DNA of 64,000 bases, from the NCBI RefSeq assembly GCF_025685415.1, contig NZ_JAGSYB010000001.1:2542001-2606000 (forward strand), in the 5' to 3' direction. The translations under genes and the position numbers were made by a program. The notes under the pieces were generated by a model that was not told the origin of the DNA, searched no databases, and saw only the letters and a program-made list of their open reading frames with translations. Positions 29,196 through 36,906 of this stretch are shown here, piece after piece (the stretch's first letter is position 1; every line of letters starts with the position of its first letter). This stretch comes from Terriglobus aquaticus (GTDB lineage Bacteria > Acidobacteriota > Terriglobia > Terriglobales > Acidobacteriaceae).

Positions 29196-31043
29196 TTACT
29201 GCTGTGCTGGCGAGGCGGCGACTGCCTTGGCTGCGTTGACAGCGTTGATGGCCGAGACGATACCGTAGCCGCTATCGCGGTCCACGCCGGCCGCCATGTT
29301 GTCGAGCGTGGTGCTCGTCATAATGTTCCGGATCTGCGTATTGGTGAGAGCCGGATTCGCAGACTTGATCAGGGCGGCGATGCCGGCCAGGTGTGGAGCA
29401 GCGGCCGAAGTTCCGAAGAACGGAGCGAAACCAGGCGTTGCGGTAGTCACACCGTCCGCTCCGGCGGCGTCCGGCTTTTGCAGCGTCCGTCCACCGCCGT
29501 TCGAGAACAGATAATTTCCGGGCGTGATCGGGGTTCCATCGGGGTTGTAGAAGATCTTGCGCGGCCCGTCTGAGCTGAACGTCTCATCGGGGTTGGTGCT
29601 GCCACCGGTGAACGGAGCGGGTCCGCGACGTGCTGCGTTCCAGTACACGGCTGCGGTGGAGAACGTATTCAAGCCAGCATTGTGCCCGAATGTTGCTCCG
29701 GACGTAGCGATGGTCAGGGTTGCGCGTTCCGTATCGACGTGCAACGCGCGAGCCACACCCGAATACAGCAGGACATACACGCGGCTACCGGCGGGGAAGC
29801 CATTGGTCGCGGAGGCGAACTCGTATGGATTCTGCGTTCCGGTTTGCGAATTGCCGCCAATGCCCAGGACTGAGGTGCCGGTGCTGTTCGTAATAATGAG
29901 GTCGTAGTCGTTTCCGGAACCGCCGTTGGGATCGGACCAATGCAGGCCGATGCCGCTGGCCGCCGTCGAAGTCAGCACGTCGTACGGCTGGTTGCTACTG
30001 AAGTTGTGCAGGGTACCAGTTTCGCCATACGGCCCGAAAGCGGCCGGGAGCGTTGCCGTCGAGGGAGAGAAGTCGCCTTCCCATGTGCCCGAGGTCCCGG
30101 AGGTGAGGTTGCCAGAGTTCGCGGCCGCAGAGAAGTACAGAGCACCGTTCGCCGTTACGTCGTTCACGGCCTGAGCGATGGGACCGTCCTGGAATGCGGA
30201 CTCGTTGAAGTAACTGATGTCGTCGACGATGATGTCGCAGCCGTAGGTGTTGCGGAGAGTGCGAATGTTATCGGCGAAGCTGGCTGCGCCGTTGAAGGCT
30301 GAGGCGAAGAAAAGCTTCGCGTTCGGCGCGATGTCGTGCACGATTTCCATCATCGCCGCACCTTCATCTTCGCCGCTGTTATCGGACGGTCCAGCCTGAC
30401 CGGGCAGCACAACCGTGTCGGAAGGCAAATCGCCCGAGGCGATAAGAGCCGCCACGCGTGCCGGGTAGGCGCTATCCGAGAGCACGCCCACCTTGATGCC
30501 GGCCCCCGTGACGCCGCTGGAGATCACGCTGTTCGCGCGGTGCGCGACGTAGCCCTGCGAGGTGACGGAACCGACGTTGGTGTGGGCCAGCGCAGCTTCT
30601 TCAACGGTCTGCACATCGCTCTCCGACGCGAGCTTGAGCAGGTTCGCCAGACCAACGTGCGCACGGGCGTGATGCCCTGCGATCGAGGTAGACGAGGCAT
30701 CGACATCGCCGAACTTTGCGAGGCTGCTGGCAAGGCGTACGCCGGGACGTGCGTTGACGTCGACAGCGATCTTGCCCTGCGCATCGGTTTGCGGAACGCG
30801 TACCAGAGAGGCGAGTTCCTTCGGAAGCTTGCCTTGTGCCTGGCGGGAGAGGAGCACGAGATTGAAAGACATCTTCTGCTCAACAGGTGAGAGCGACGCC
30901 TTGATCGCGTAGACGGCTTGGATTTGTTTCAAGGCAGAGGGTGCAAGTCCTGCGGTGGCTTCCGTGCTCTGCGCATGGGTCGCGGAGAAAGCAAGGCTTG
31001 CGGCAAGCATCGCTGCGATATGGAGCAACTTCTTCTGGTTCAT
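29196..31043 (-). CDS. Secreted subtilase-fold peptidase with Glu at the catalytic His position
   Basis: A 615-residue exported protein with signal peptide (LLHIAAMLAASLAFSATHAQ) and a long propeptide-like region (30-160). The catalytic-type domain runs from about 175 to the end. The Asp block is IKVGVLSDS (Asp190) and the Ser block FFGTSAAAPHLAG near residue 556. Where subtilisins have HGT plus a helix ending before a GVAP-like motif, this protein has EDEGAAMMEIVHDIAP, with Glu227 at the His position. That makes a Ser-Glu-Asp centre conceivable, as in sedolisins, but activity is not proven. A jelly-roll insert resembling a P/A-type domain lies between (LHNFSSNQPYDVLTSTAASG). The ATG at 31043 has AGGAGA just upstream; the longer frame to 31100 is rejected. 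Confidence 0.85.
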   Translation of the reverse strand: MNQKKLLHIAAMLAASLAFSATHAQSTEATAGLAPSALKQIQAVYAIKASLSPVEQKMSFNLVLLSRQAQGKLPKELASLVRVPQTDAQGKIAVDVNARPGVRLASSLAKFGDVDASSTSIAGHHARAHVGLANLLKLASESDVQTVEEAALAHTNVGSVTSQGYVAHRANSVISSGVTGAGIKVGVLSDSAYPARVAALIASGDLPSDTVVLPGQAGPSDNSGEDEGAAMMEIVHDIAPNAKLFFASAFNGAASFADNIRTLRNTYGCDIIVDDISYFNESAFQDGPIAQAVNDVTANGALYFSAAANSGNLTSGTSGTWEGDFSPSTATLPAAFGPYGETGTLHNFSSNQPYDVLTSTAASGIGLHWSDPNGGSGNDYDLIITNSTGTSVLGIGGNSQTGTQNPYEFASATNGFPAGSRVYVLLYSGVARALHVDTERATLTIATSGATFGHNAGLNTFSTAAVYWNAARRGPAPFTGGSTNPDETFSSDGPRKIFYNPDGTPITPGNYLFSNGGGRTLQKPDAAGADGVTTATPGFAPFFGTSAAAPHLAGIAALIKSANPALTNTQIRNIMTSTTLDNMAAGVDRDSGYGIVSAINAVNAAKAVAASPAQQ

Positions 31044-31412
31044 ACGTCTCCTGGACGGCGAACGGCTGTTTCCGAGCCACGGGGGGACCGGCTGCGGCAA
31101 GAGGAGCTTGCTACAGAGCGGCGGTTCTGCCTGCCTGATTGGTTTCCGAGTTCTCCAAGAATGCAGGCCCCTCTAGACGCTGTCAACGGCCCACAGAGAA
31201 CTGTCGGCTTTTACCAGCAGGGTTAGCTTCTGACAGTGACGGCGCTTATACTTTGGCGCTCAACTACGCGCTAAACCTGATGAAGTGCCACGAGGAACGA
31301 AGTGCCGGCTGTTAGCTGCTGCCTTCTGCGCGTCCTTCCCGGAGTCTCGCGTTTGCCATGTTTTTGGATCGGGGCTCGCGCTCTCCGCATCTGGTGCTGG
31401 TGAGGGACAAGC
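31044..31412. other. Intergenic gap between the divergent peptidase and SDR genes
   Basis: 369 bp with no supported gene. A TATACT hexamer at about 31249-31254 is a possible -10 element for the SDR gene, without a convincing -35 element at the right distance. No repeat or structured RNA was seen. Confidence 0.4.
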
Positions 31413-32171
31413 ATGGAAGTGACGGGCAATACGATTCTGGTTACGGGTGGTACCAGCGGCATCGGGCGGGCGCTTGCAGTGGCGCTGCACCAGGCGGGGA
31501 ATACGGTCATCGTGGCAGGCCGCCGGCAGAACCTGCTGGATGAGATCGAGGCGAAGTACCCCGGCATTGTCGGCATGCAGTTGGACGTGGAGGATAGCAG
31601 CGCCCTGCAAGGGTTTGCGAACGAAGTACAGGAGCGTTTCCCTAACCTGAATGTCCTGTTCAACAATGCAGGCATTGCGGGGATGGAAGACTACACGGCC
31701 GACACCGTCGACGTGACCCGTGCGAAGCAGACGATCGCCACGAACATCACCAGCGTGGTGGAGTTGTCGGCCGCGCTGCTGCCGCACTTGCGCAAGCAGC
31801 CTAAGTCGACCTTGATGGTGACGACGTCGGGCCTGGCGTTTGTACCGTTCCCAAAGGGACCGGTGTACAGCGCGACCAAGGCGTTTCTGCACAACTGGCT
31901 GGATGCGCTGCGCATGCAGTTGCGCGGCACGAGTGTGGAGGTGCTGGAGCTGGCGCCGCCCTATGTGCAGACCGAGCTGGGCGGACCACAGCAGGCACAG
32001 GACCCGCGCGCCATGCCGCTGGATGCGTATACGAATGAAGTGATGTCGATCCTGGCGGACCCCGGCAAGATCGAAAAGGGCGAGGTGCTGGTGGAGAACG
32101 TAAAACACCTGCGCTGGGCCGAACGCGACGGGCACTACGAGAAGACGCTGGAGATGTTCGCGAACTTCTAA
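31413..32171 (+). CDS. Short-chain dehydrogenase/reductase, DltE-like
   Basis: NAD(P)-dependent oxidoreductase of the classical SDR superfamily, predicted cytoplasmic; substrate unknown. The 252-residue protein has the cofactor motif TGGTSGIG at 12-19, DVE near 66 for the adenine ring, NNAG near 90, a Ser in VTTSGLAF and the catalytic YSATK near 154-158. The order and the conservative GRR after the second strand fit NADP-preferring enzymes. The C-terminal LEMFANF is similar to the DltE/YdfG-type oxidoreductases often annotated in this group. It stands alone, between a divergent peptidase gene and a terminator. Confidence 0.88.
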   Translation: MEVTGNTILVTGGTSGIGRALAVALHQAGNTVIVAGRRQNLLDEIEAKYPGIVGMQLDVEDSSALQGFANEVQERFPNLNVLFNNAGIAGMEDYTADTVDVTRAKQTIATNITSVVELSAALLPHLRKQPKSTLMVTTSGLAFVPFPKGPVYSATKAFLHNWLDALRMQLRGTSVEVLELAPPYVQTELGGPQQAQDPRAMPLDAYTNEVMSILADPGKIEKGEVLVENVKHLRWAERDGHYEKTLEMFANF

Positions 32172-32187
32172 GCGCGAGCCAGATACA

Positions 32188-32218
32188 GCAAAAGGACCGG
32201 GCGATCCGGTCCTTTTGC
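32188..32218. terminator. Terminator between the SDR and EAL genes
   Basis: GCAAAAGGACCGG at 32188-32200 pairs perfectly with 32206-32218 around GCGAT. The A-run and T-run within the stem ends make it usable by both convergent genes. Confidence 0.8.
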
Positions 32219-32260
32219 GTTTACGGCAGCGCAGCGCGCAGGTATGAGCGACCTAGCGAG

Positions 32261-33082
32261 CTAGGCGGCGCGCCCTGATGGAAGGATCGTGAGCACGGAC
32301 GGGACATTGAGCATGGGCACGGCTTCACGGCGCGGGCGCGGGATCTCAAAGTCAGGAAGCTGCTCGAAGGCTGGTTTGGCGAGCAGATAGCCCTGCATCA
32401 AGCGGATACCACAGCTGCGCATGGCACGATACTCCTCGTAGGTCTCCACGCCCTCACCGACGATCTGTGTTCCAAAGCCGCGGCAAAGCCGCACCAACGA
32501 TCGCACAATGGCCTGGGCACGCGGCCGTTGATGCAGATCGCGGGTCAGATCCATGTCGAGTTTCACGATCCCGGTGTGCAGGCGCGCGAGCAGATTCACG
32601 TTGGAGAAACCGGCGCCGAAGTCATCGATGGCGAGGGTGAAGCCATGCCGACTGTACTCGTCGGCAATCTGCTGGAGATGCGTCGGCGAGTCGATCTGCT
32701 CGGCTTCCGTGAATTCAAAGATGAGCCGGTCGAGCGGCAGGCTGTGAGCCCGCGCGGTAGCCAAGGTGAGTCGAACGCAGGCGGCTGGACTATAGACGGC
32801 GCCCGGCATGAAGTTGATGGAGAGCTTAGGATTCCGCTCGACAATCCCAAGTTGGCTGGCGAGGGTGATGGCCTTGACACGGCAGTTCTGGTCAAAGGCA
32901 TACCTGTTCTCAGGGGTGACCGCACTCAGAACGCTTGCGGCGCCTTCGCCCTTGGGGCCACGCACCAGCGCCTCGTATGCAAAGACGCGATTTCTCTCGG
33001 TATCTACGATGGGCTGGACCGCCATGCTGAAAGGGATGGGCGGTTCCACTCCGTTACGGCAAGCCTGGCACGACTGTTGCAT
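32261..33082 (-). CDS. EAL-domain cyclic-di-GMP phosphodiesterase, stand-alone
   Basis: Would hydrolyse cyclic di-GMP to pGpG and so favour motility over biofilm. The 273-residue protein is one EAL domain with short ends and no sensor or membrane part. Catalytic elements are present: YEALVRG (EAL at 37-39), the Asn in LSINFMPG, the Glu in FEFTEAE, DDFGAGFSN for loop 6, the Lys in IVKLDMD, EGVETYEEY, and the Gln/Gly of MQGYLLAKP. An N-terminal CQAC pair could bind metal or be redox-active, but this is speculation. The start ATG at 33082 follows GGGGGAGAAG. The protein looks enzymatically competent. Confidence 0.88.
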   Translation of the reverse strand: MQQSCQACRNGVEPPIPFSMAVQPIVDTERNRVFAYEALVRGPKGEGAASVLSAVTPENRYAFDQNCRVKAITLASQLGIVERNPKLSINFMPGAVYSPAACVRLTLATARAHSLPLDRLIFEFTEAEQIDSPTHLQQIADEYSRHGFTLAIDDFGAGFSNVNLLARLHTGIVKLDMDLTRDLHQRPRAQAIVRSLVRLCRGFGTQIVGEGVETYEEYRAMRSCGIRLMQGYLLAKPAFEQLPDFEIPRPRREAVPMLNVPSVLTILPSGRAA

Positions 33083-33374
33083 TTCGATCTTCTCCCCCTG
33101 TGAGCACCTATCGGCAACACGATAGCGCTCTCGTATGTCCCATTTCTGGTCACCTCTGCCGTGTCCCTTCGTGGAGAGGAACCTACGCGCCGGGGGAGCG
33201 CGACGGCACTACAAAGAACAAGGAGATGTTGCCATCCGGCAGCGAGTTGCCCAACTCTGCACTATTGGATAGGCGGAAAGCCAGGCATTCGATCTTTTCC
33301 GGCGCTATCGAAAGCGCGGCACGGCGCAGGGGTGCTTTCCAACGGAGTTGCATCAGACCGTACGGGAGCACACC

Positions 33375-33848
33375 ATGAAACGCGTTTTCCTCTTCTTCGC
33401 CGCAGCTGCCGCGCTGTGCTGTACCGCGCACGGGCAGTACGCTCCGGCGGCGCCGGCGCAAACCGGTGTGCTGGGCTACTGGTCCACCGATGCCGGATCG
33501 GTGCTGCACATCGATCGTTGTGATGGGCACGTGTGCATCACGATTGTCACGATCTCAAAGAAAGCGCCGGGTGTGACAGACGAGAGGAATCCGGATGCCT
33601 CGCTGCGTAGCCGGCCGATCTGCAAGATGGCGATAGGCACGGACTTCGCCCTGCAGGACCCCGATCATGCGGTGGACGGCAAGATCTATGACCCGGAGAG
33701 CGGCAAAACGTACAAGGCCGCGATGACAAGCGAGGGCAACGCGCTGCACCTGCGTGGGTACATCGGAATCAAGATGTTCGGCCGCACGGAGACATGGCAG
33801 CGAACCACCGGCCAATACGCCACGTGCGAAGGAACGACGCGGCGCTAG
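33375..33848 (+). CDS. DUF2147 family exported protein
   Basis: A 157-residue exported protein. The start at 33375 gives a clear signal peptide (KRVFLFFAAAAALCCTAHGQ), with GGGAG upstream. The mature part has the DUF2147 pattern: GVLGYWSTDAGSVLHIDRCDGHVCITIV, then a strand-loop region with NPDASLRSRPICKM and DGKIYDPESGKTYKAAMT, and the end LRGYIGIKMFGRTETWQR. DUF2147 proteins are small beta-barrel periplasmic proteins with no proven function. Several Cys (two in CDGHVC, one in PICKM) may form disulfides. Its neighbour is the EAL gene on the other strand. Confidence 0.82.
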   Translation: MKRVFLFFAAAAALCCTAHGQYAPAAPAQTGVLGYWSTDAGSVLHIDRCDGHVCITIVTISKKAPGVTDERNPDASLRSRPICKMAIGTDFALQDPDHAVDGKIYDPESGKTYKAAMTSEGNALHLRGYIGIKMFGRTETWQRTTGQYATCEGTTRR

Positions 33849-33908
33849 CCAGGTACGCATTGCCATTCGCACGCGAGAGACGATTCCCTCGCGTGCGCAT
33901 CTATCGAC

Positions 33909-35273
33909 CTAGTTTCCGAGAATTGCCTTCAGCGGAATGGCCCCGTTCTGTGCCTGATACCCAAGGCCGGTGGGGTGGAAGTTATCACCGCTGACGAAGT
34001 TGGGCAGAAGGAAGTCCGGGTGTGCCGGATAGGCCAGCGCGGCGTCAAAGTCAGCCACAGCCACGACTCCGGGCAGAGTTGCCGCCACGTTGCGGATCCA
34101 GGTATTGACCAGTCGGCGCTGGGTGGAACCTGGATTCTCAGGACCGGGGTTCAGATCGCCCTGCCATGGATTGGAAGTGCTGGGCAGCAGCGACGGATCG
34201 GACGTGGTGCAGTACTCCGAGGGCGGGATTGTGGCAATGATCACGCGGAGGTTTGCAGCAGCACCTTGAGCGATGATGTTTGTCAGCGACGCTTCGACGT
34301 CGGTGGCTGACTTGCAATCCAGCCGCAGATCGACGCCGCCGATGTAGACGATCACAGCTTTGACACCGGGTTGCTGAACGACATCGCGATTGAATCGGTC
34401 GATACCGGCCTGCGACGTACCGCTTGCGGTAGTGGCATCGGGAGCTGCGGGATCGGCGATCTGACCGCCGTTTGCAACTCCCAGACGGTAACCAGCGGCC
34501 AAAAGGCTGCGACCGAGCCAATCTGCGGGTGTGTCGTTGTCCTGAGTGGGTTCGACGGTATTCTTGGCCGGGTAGGCATTGGTGCTGAGATAGTTGGAGT
34601 TAGTTCCGTCAATGGAGGAACTGCCCAGAAGGACCACCGTTCCTTGGTATGGGCCGTACACATCTACACCGGTGACAAGCAGCCATCGCTGCACTGAGTT
34701 GGTGAAGCTTGCTCCACTCGTGTCCTTTGTCATGTCTCCCGCATTCGTCGCGGTTGCATAACTCATCATGACGGGAGACTGGTGCTGTGTGAGCGGTGCG
34801 AATGTGCCTTTGACGTAGGTGGTGACGGCGAGCTTCTGCCCAGCGGTGTAGAACACCTTCACCGAATCGGACGTAACCGTCTGCCCGGCGGGGATGGTGA
34901 CGCTGGTTGCCCCATTGAACGTAAGTGGCTGGTCGGTCGAGCTGTCTACTGCTGGAGCCGTGGTCACAACAGCAAGATGCGCACTGCCGATGGTGATGGG
35001 AGCGCTTCCATATAGGTTGGAGAGCCGCACACGCTCCTGCGATCCATCGATGGTCGGCAGGATGATGGACCGAAAGGTCTGTTCCTCTCCGCCTGGGTTT
35101 GTCGCGGAGGCGAGCGCGTTTTCAGGCGGCGCGCCCCATGCTACAACCCATTGGCTGTCCGGCAGCGGGACCGTGGTGTAGGTCGATCCACCGGAACAGC
35201 TGCTCAGCAGCAACGCCGCTGCGGAGAGCACAACACAAAAGGCCGAGCGCACGCGCTGTCCGAGAGTTCCCAT
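33909..35273 (-). CDS. SGNH/GDSL-like lipoprotein with altered active-site blocks (paralog 1)
   Basis: A 454-residue lipoprotein (signal SAFCVVLSAAALLLSSCSGG) with an N-terminal beta-sandwich domain (about 40-205; RSIILPTIDGSQERVRLSNLYG) and a C-terminal SGNH fold. The nucleophile block reads LLGSSSIDGT instead of GDSIT, so the Asp before the catalytic Ser is lost. Block III reads YIGGVDLR instead of GxND, so the usual Asn is lost. The C-terminal DNFHP block with the Asp-His pair is kept. It resembles the conventional gene at 51796-53100 in domain order, so I read it as a diverged paralog whose activity is doubtful or changed. Same strand as the next SGNH gene. Confidence 0.75.
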   Translation of the reverse strand: MGTLGQRVRSAFCVVLSAAALLLSSCSGGSTYTTVPLPDSQWVVAWGAPPENALASATNPGGEEQTFRSIILPTIDGSQERVRLSNLYGSAPITIGSAHLAVVTTAPAVDSSTDQPLTFNGATSVTIPAGQTVTSDSVKVFYTAGQKLAVTTYVKGTFAPLTQHQSPVMMSYATATNAGDMTKDTSGASFTNSVQRWLLVTGVDVYGPYQGTVVLLGSSSIDGTNSNYLSTNAYPAKNTVEPTQDNDTPADWLGRSLLAAGYRLGVANGGQIADPAAPDATTASGTSQAGIDRFNRDVVQQPGVKAVIVYIGGVDLRLDCKSATDVEASLTNIIAQGAAANLRVIIATIPPSEYCTTSDPSLLPSTSNPWQGDLNPGPENPGSTQRRLVNTWIRNVAATLPGVVAVADFDAALAYPAHPDFLLPNFVSGDNFHPTGLGYQAQNGAIPLKAILGN

Positions 35274-35338
35274 ACACCCCTAGACAGATACGACGCCGGA
35301 AAGTTTACACAGGCTTGATTTTTCCTGGTACCAGATGA

Positions 35339-36748
35339 CTACCGGGGAGCGGGCAGTACCGAAAGGGGAATGGCGTCAGCCTCCGCATGGTAGCCGTTCC
35401 CGTTCGGGTGGAAGTTGTCGCCGGAGTTGTACTGCGATTGCAAGAAGCTGGGACGCGCCGGATCTTCCAGAGCAGCAGAGAAATCAGCAATGGCGACCAC
35501 ACCCGCCAGGGTTGCACCCGTCGACCGGATCCACTGATTCAGAGCAATGCGTTGCACTTCGCCGCCGTTCGGCGTGCTGCCGGGCGCGACGCCACCGGCG
35601 TACGGGTCGGCAGCCGTAGGAATTGGTCCGAAGTTGGCCTGCGCCGGGTTGGTGCAGAACGCGGACGGAGGAATCGTCGCCAGGATGACAGGAAGACTGG
35701 CGGCGTGCGCGGCAGATACGAGACGGGTAGTCGCTTCCTCGATTGCGGGCGCGGACTTGCAGTCTGGCGACCGGATATCAATGGACCCGAAATAGGTGAC
35801 CATGGCCAGCGGGTTGGGAATGGTCAGGGCGTCGTGACCCACGCGCTGGTTCGCATTCTGGACACTGTTCTGGGTGTTGGTGATGTCATCTGTAACGGTG
35901 TCACCAGGAACCCCAAGGTTCACCACGCCGATGTGATACCCCGCCGCGTTCAGTCGCCGCGCCAGCCAGTCGGAGAGGCGGTCCGTGAACTGGCCGTCGA
36001 CCGGTGCGTTGGGCGTGGGGTATACCGCCGTGCTGCTGTAATTCGATCGCCAGCCGTCCGTGGTCGAGCTGCCGAAAAGGATGAATGTCCCCTGATAGGG
36101 TCCGTAGACGTCGACACCGTTCAGAAGCAGCCACTCGGCATGGGTGGACGTGAGCCCATTGCCGGACGAATCTGCCGTCAGATCGCCTGCGCCATCGGCA
36201 GACATATAGTTCTGCGGAAAGATGCCGTCGTGGCGGGAGACAAGGCCGTAAGTGCCTTTCAGGTACATGGAGACGGCGAGGGTCTGACCGTAGCTGAAGG
36301 TGATCTTGACCGGGTCGGAGACCACGACCTGTCCCGCAGGGACGACCACGGAAGTTGCACCGCTGAAGGTAAGCGGCTGGTCCTGCGTGGTGTCGATCTG
36401 GCGACTGCCCTGCGCACCCAGCGAGAGCCGGGCTGCGCCGATGGTCACCGGCGTGGTGCCGTAGAAATTGGAAAAGCGTACGCGTTCCTGCGTGCCGCCG
36501 ATGGTTGGGTAGACCAGAAAGCGGAAGGTCCTGTCACTGCCGCCGGTGTTTACCGCATTGCCGACTGCATTGGTCATGGCGTTTGCCCAGGCACCGACCC
36601 AGATGGAGGGTACCGCTGCCGGCATCGCGACGGGCTGAGTCGTCGTAGTGCTTTGCATGCCGCTGCCGCAACCGACCAAGACACCACAGAGAAGAACGAA
36701 AGCGCTAACGATAGGGATTTTTCTTAGACTTGGGCCAGACGACCGCAT
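35339..36748 (-). CDS. SGNH/GDSL-like lipoprotein with altered active-site blocks (paralog 2)
   Basis: A 469-residue protein, tandem to the previous gene (65-bp gap) and clearly its paralog: both share QERVRxSNxYG, a DQPLTFxGATSV segment and the VDVYGPYQGT lead-in. The signal SAFVLLCGVLVGCGSG indicates a lipoprotein. The nucleophile block is LFGSSTTDGW, and block III is YFGSIDIR, again lacking GDS Asp and GxND Asn, while SGDNFHP is intact. Conserved paired Cys occur in SPDCKSA and SAFCTNP. The start at 36748 is chosen at the signal peptide; the open frame runs 98 codons further upstream into the end of the next gene. Function unknown; esterase-like carbohydrate deacetylation is only a family-level guess. 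Confidence 0.74.
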   Translation of the reverse strand: MRSSGPSLRKIPIVSAFVLLCGVLVGCGSGMQSTTTTQPVAMPAAVPSIWVGAWANAMTNAVGNAVNTGGSDRTFRFLVYPTIGGTQERVRFSNFYGTTPVTIGAARLSLGAQGSRQIDTTQDQPLTFSGATSVVVPAGQVVVSDPVKITFSYGQTLAVSMYLKGTYGLVSRHDGIFPQNYMSADGAGDLTADSSGNGLTSTHAEWLLLNGVDVYGPYQGTFILFGSSTTDGWRSNYSSTAVYPTPNAPVDGQFTDRLSDWLARRLNAAGYHIGVVNLGVPGDTVTDDITNTQNSVQNANQRVGHDALTIPNPLAMVTYFGSIDIRSPDCKSAPAIEEATTRLVSAAHAASLPVILATIPPSAFCTNPAQANFGPIPTAADPYAGGVAPGSTPNGGEVQRIALNQWIRSTGATLAGVVAIADFSAALEDPARPSFLQSQYNSGDNFHPNGNGYHAEADAIPLSVLPAPR

Positions 36749-36906
36749 AGGCCTGACGGTAGCAGGAAAGTGCTGCGCCTGAATGAAGAGGCTGACGGCA
36801 AACGACGACGCCTGCACGTGTGTGCAACGAACTTCGATGCCGTCAAGATTTTCAACCCGGATGCACGGCCAGCCGTTGTCTCGGATCACTCGCTGTCTCT
36901 TGCAGG

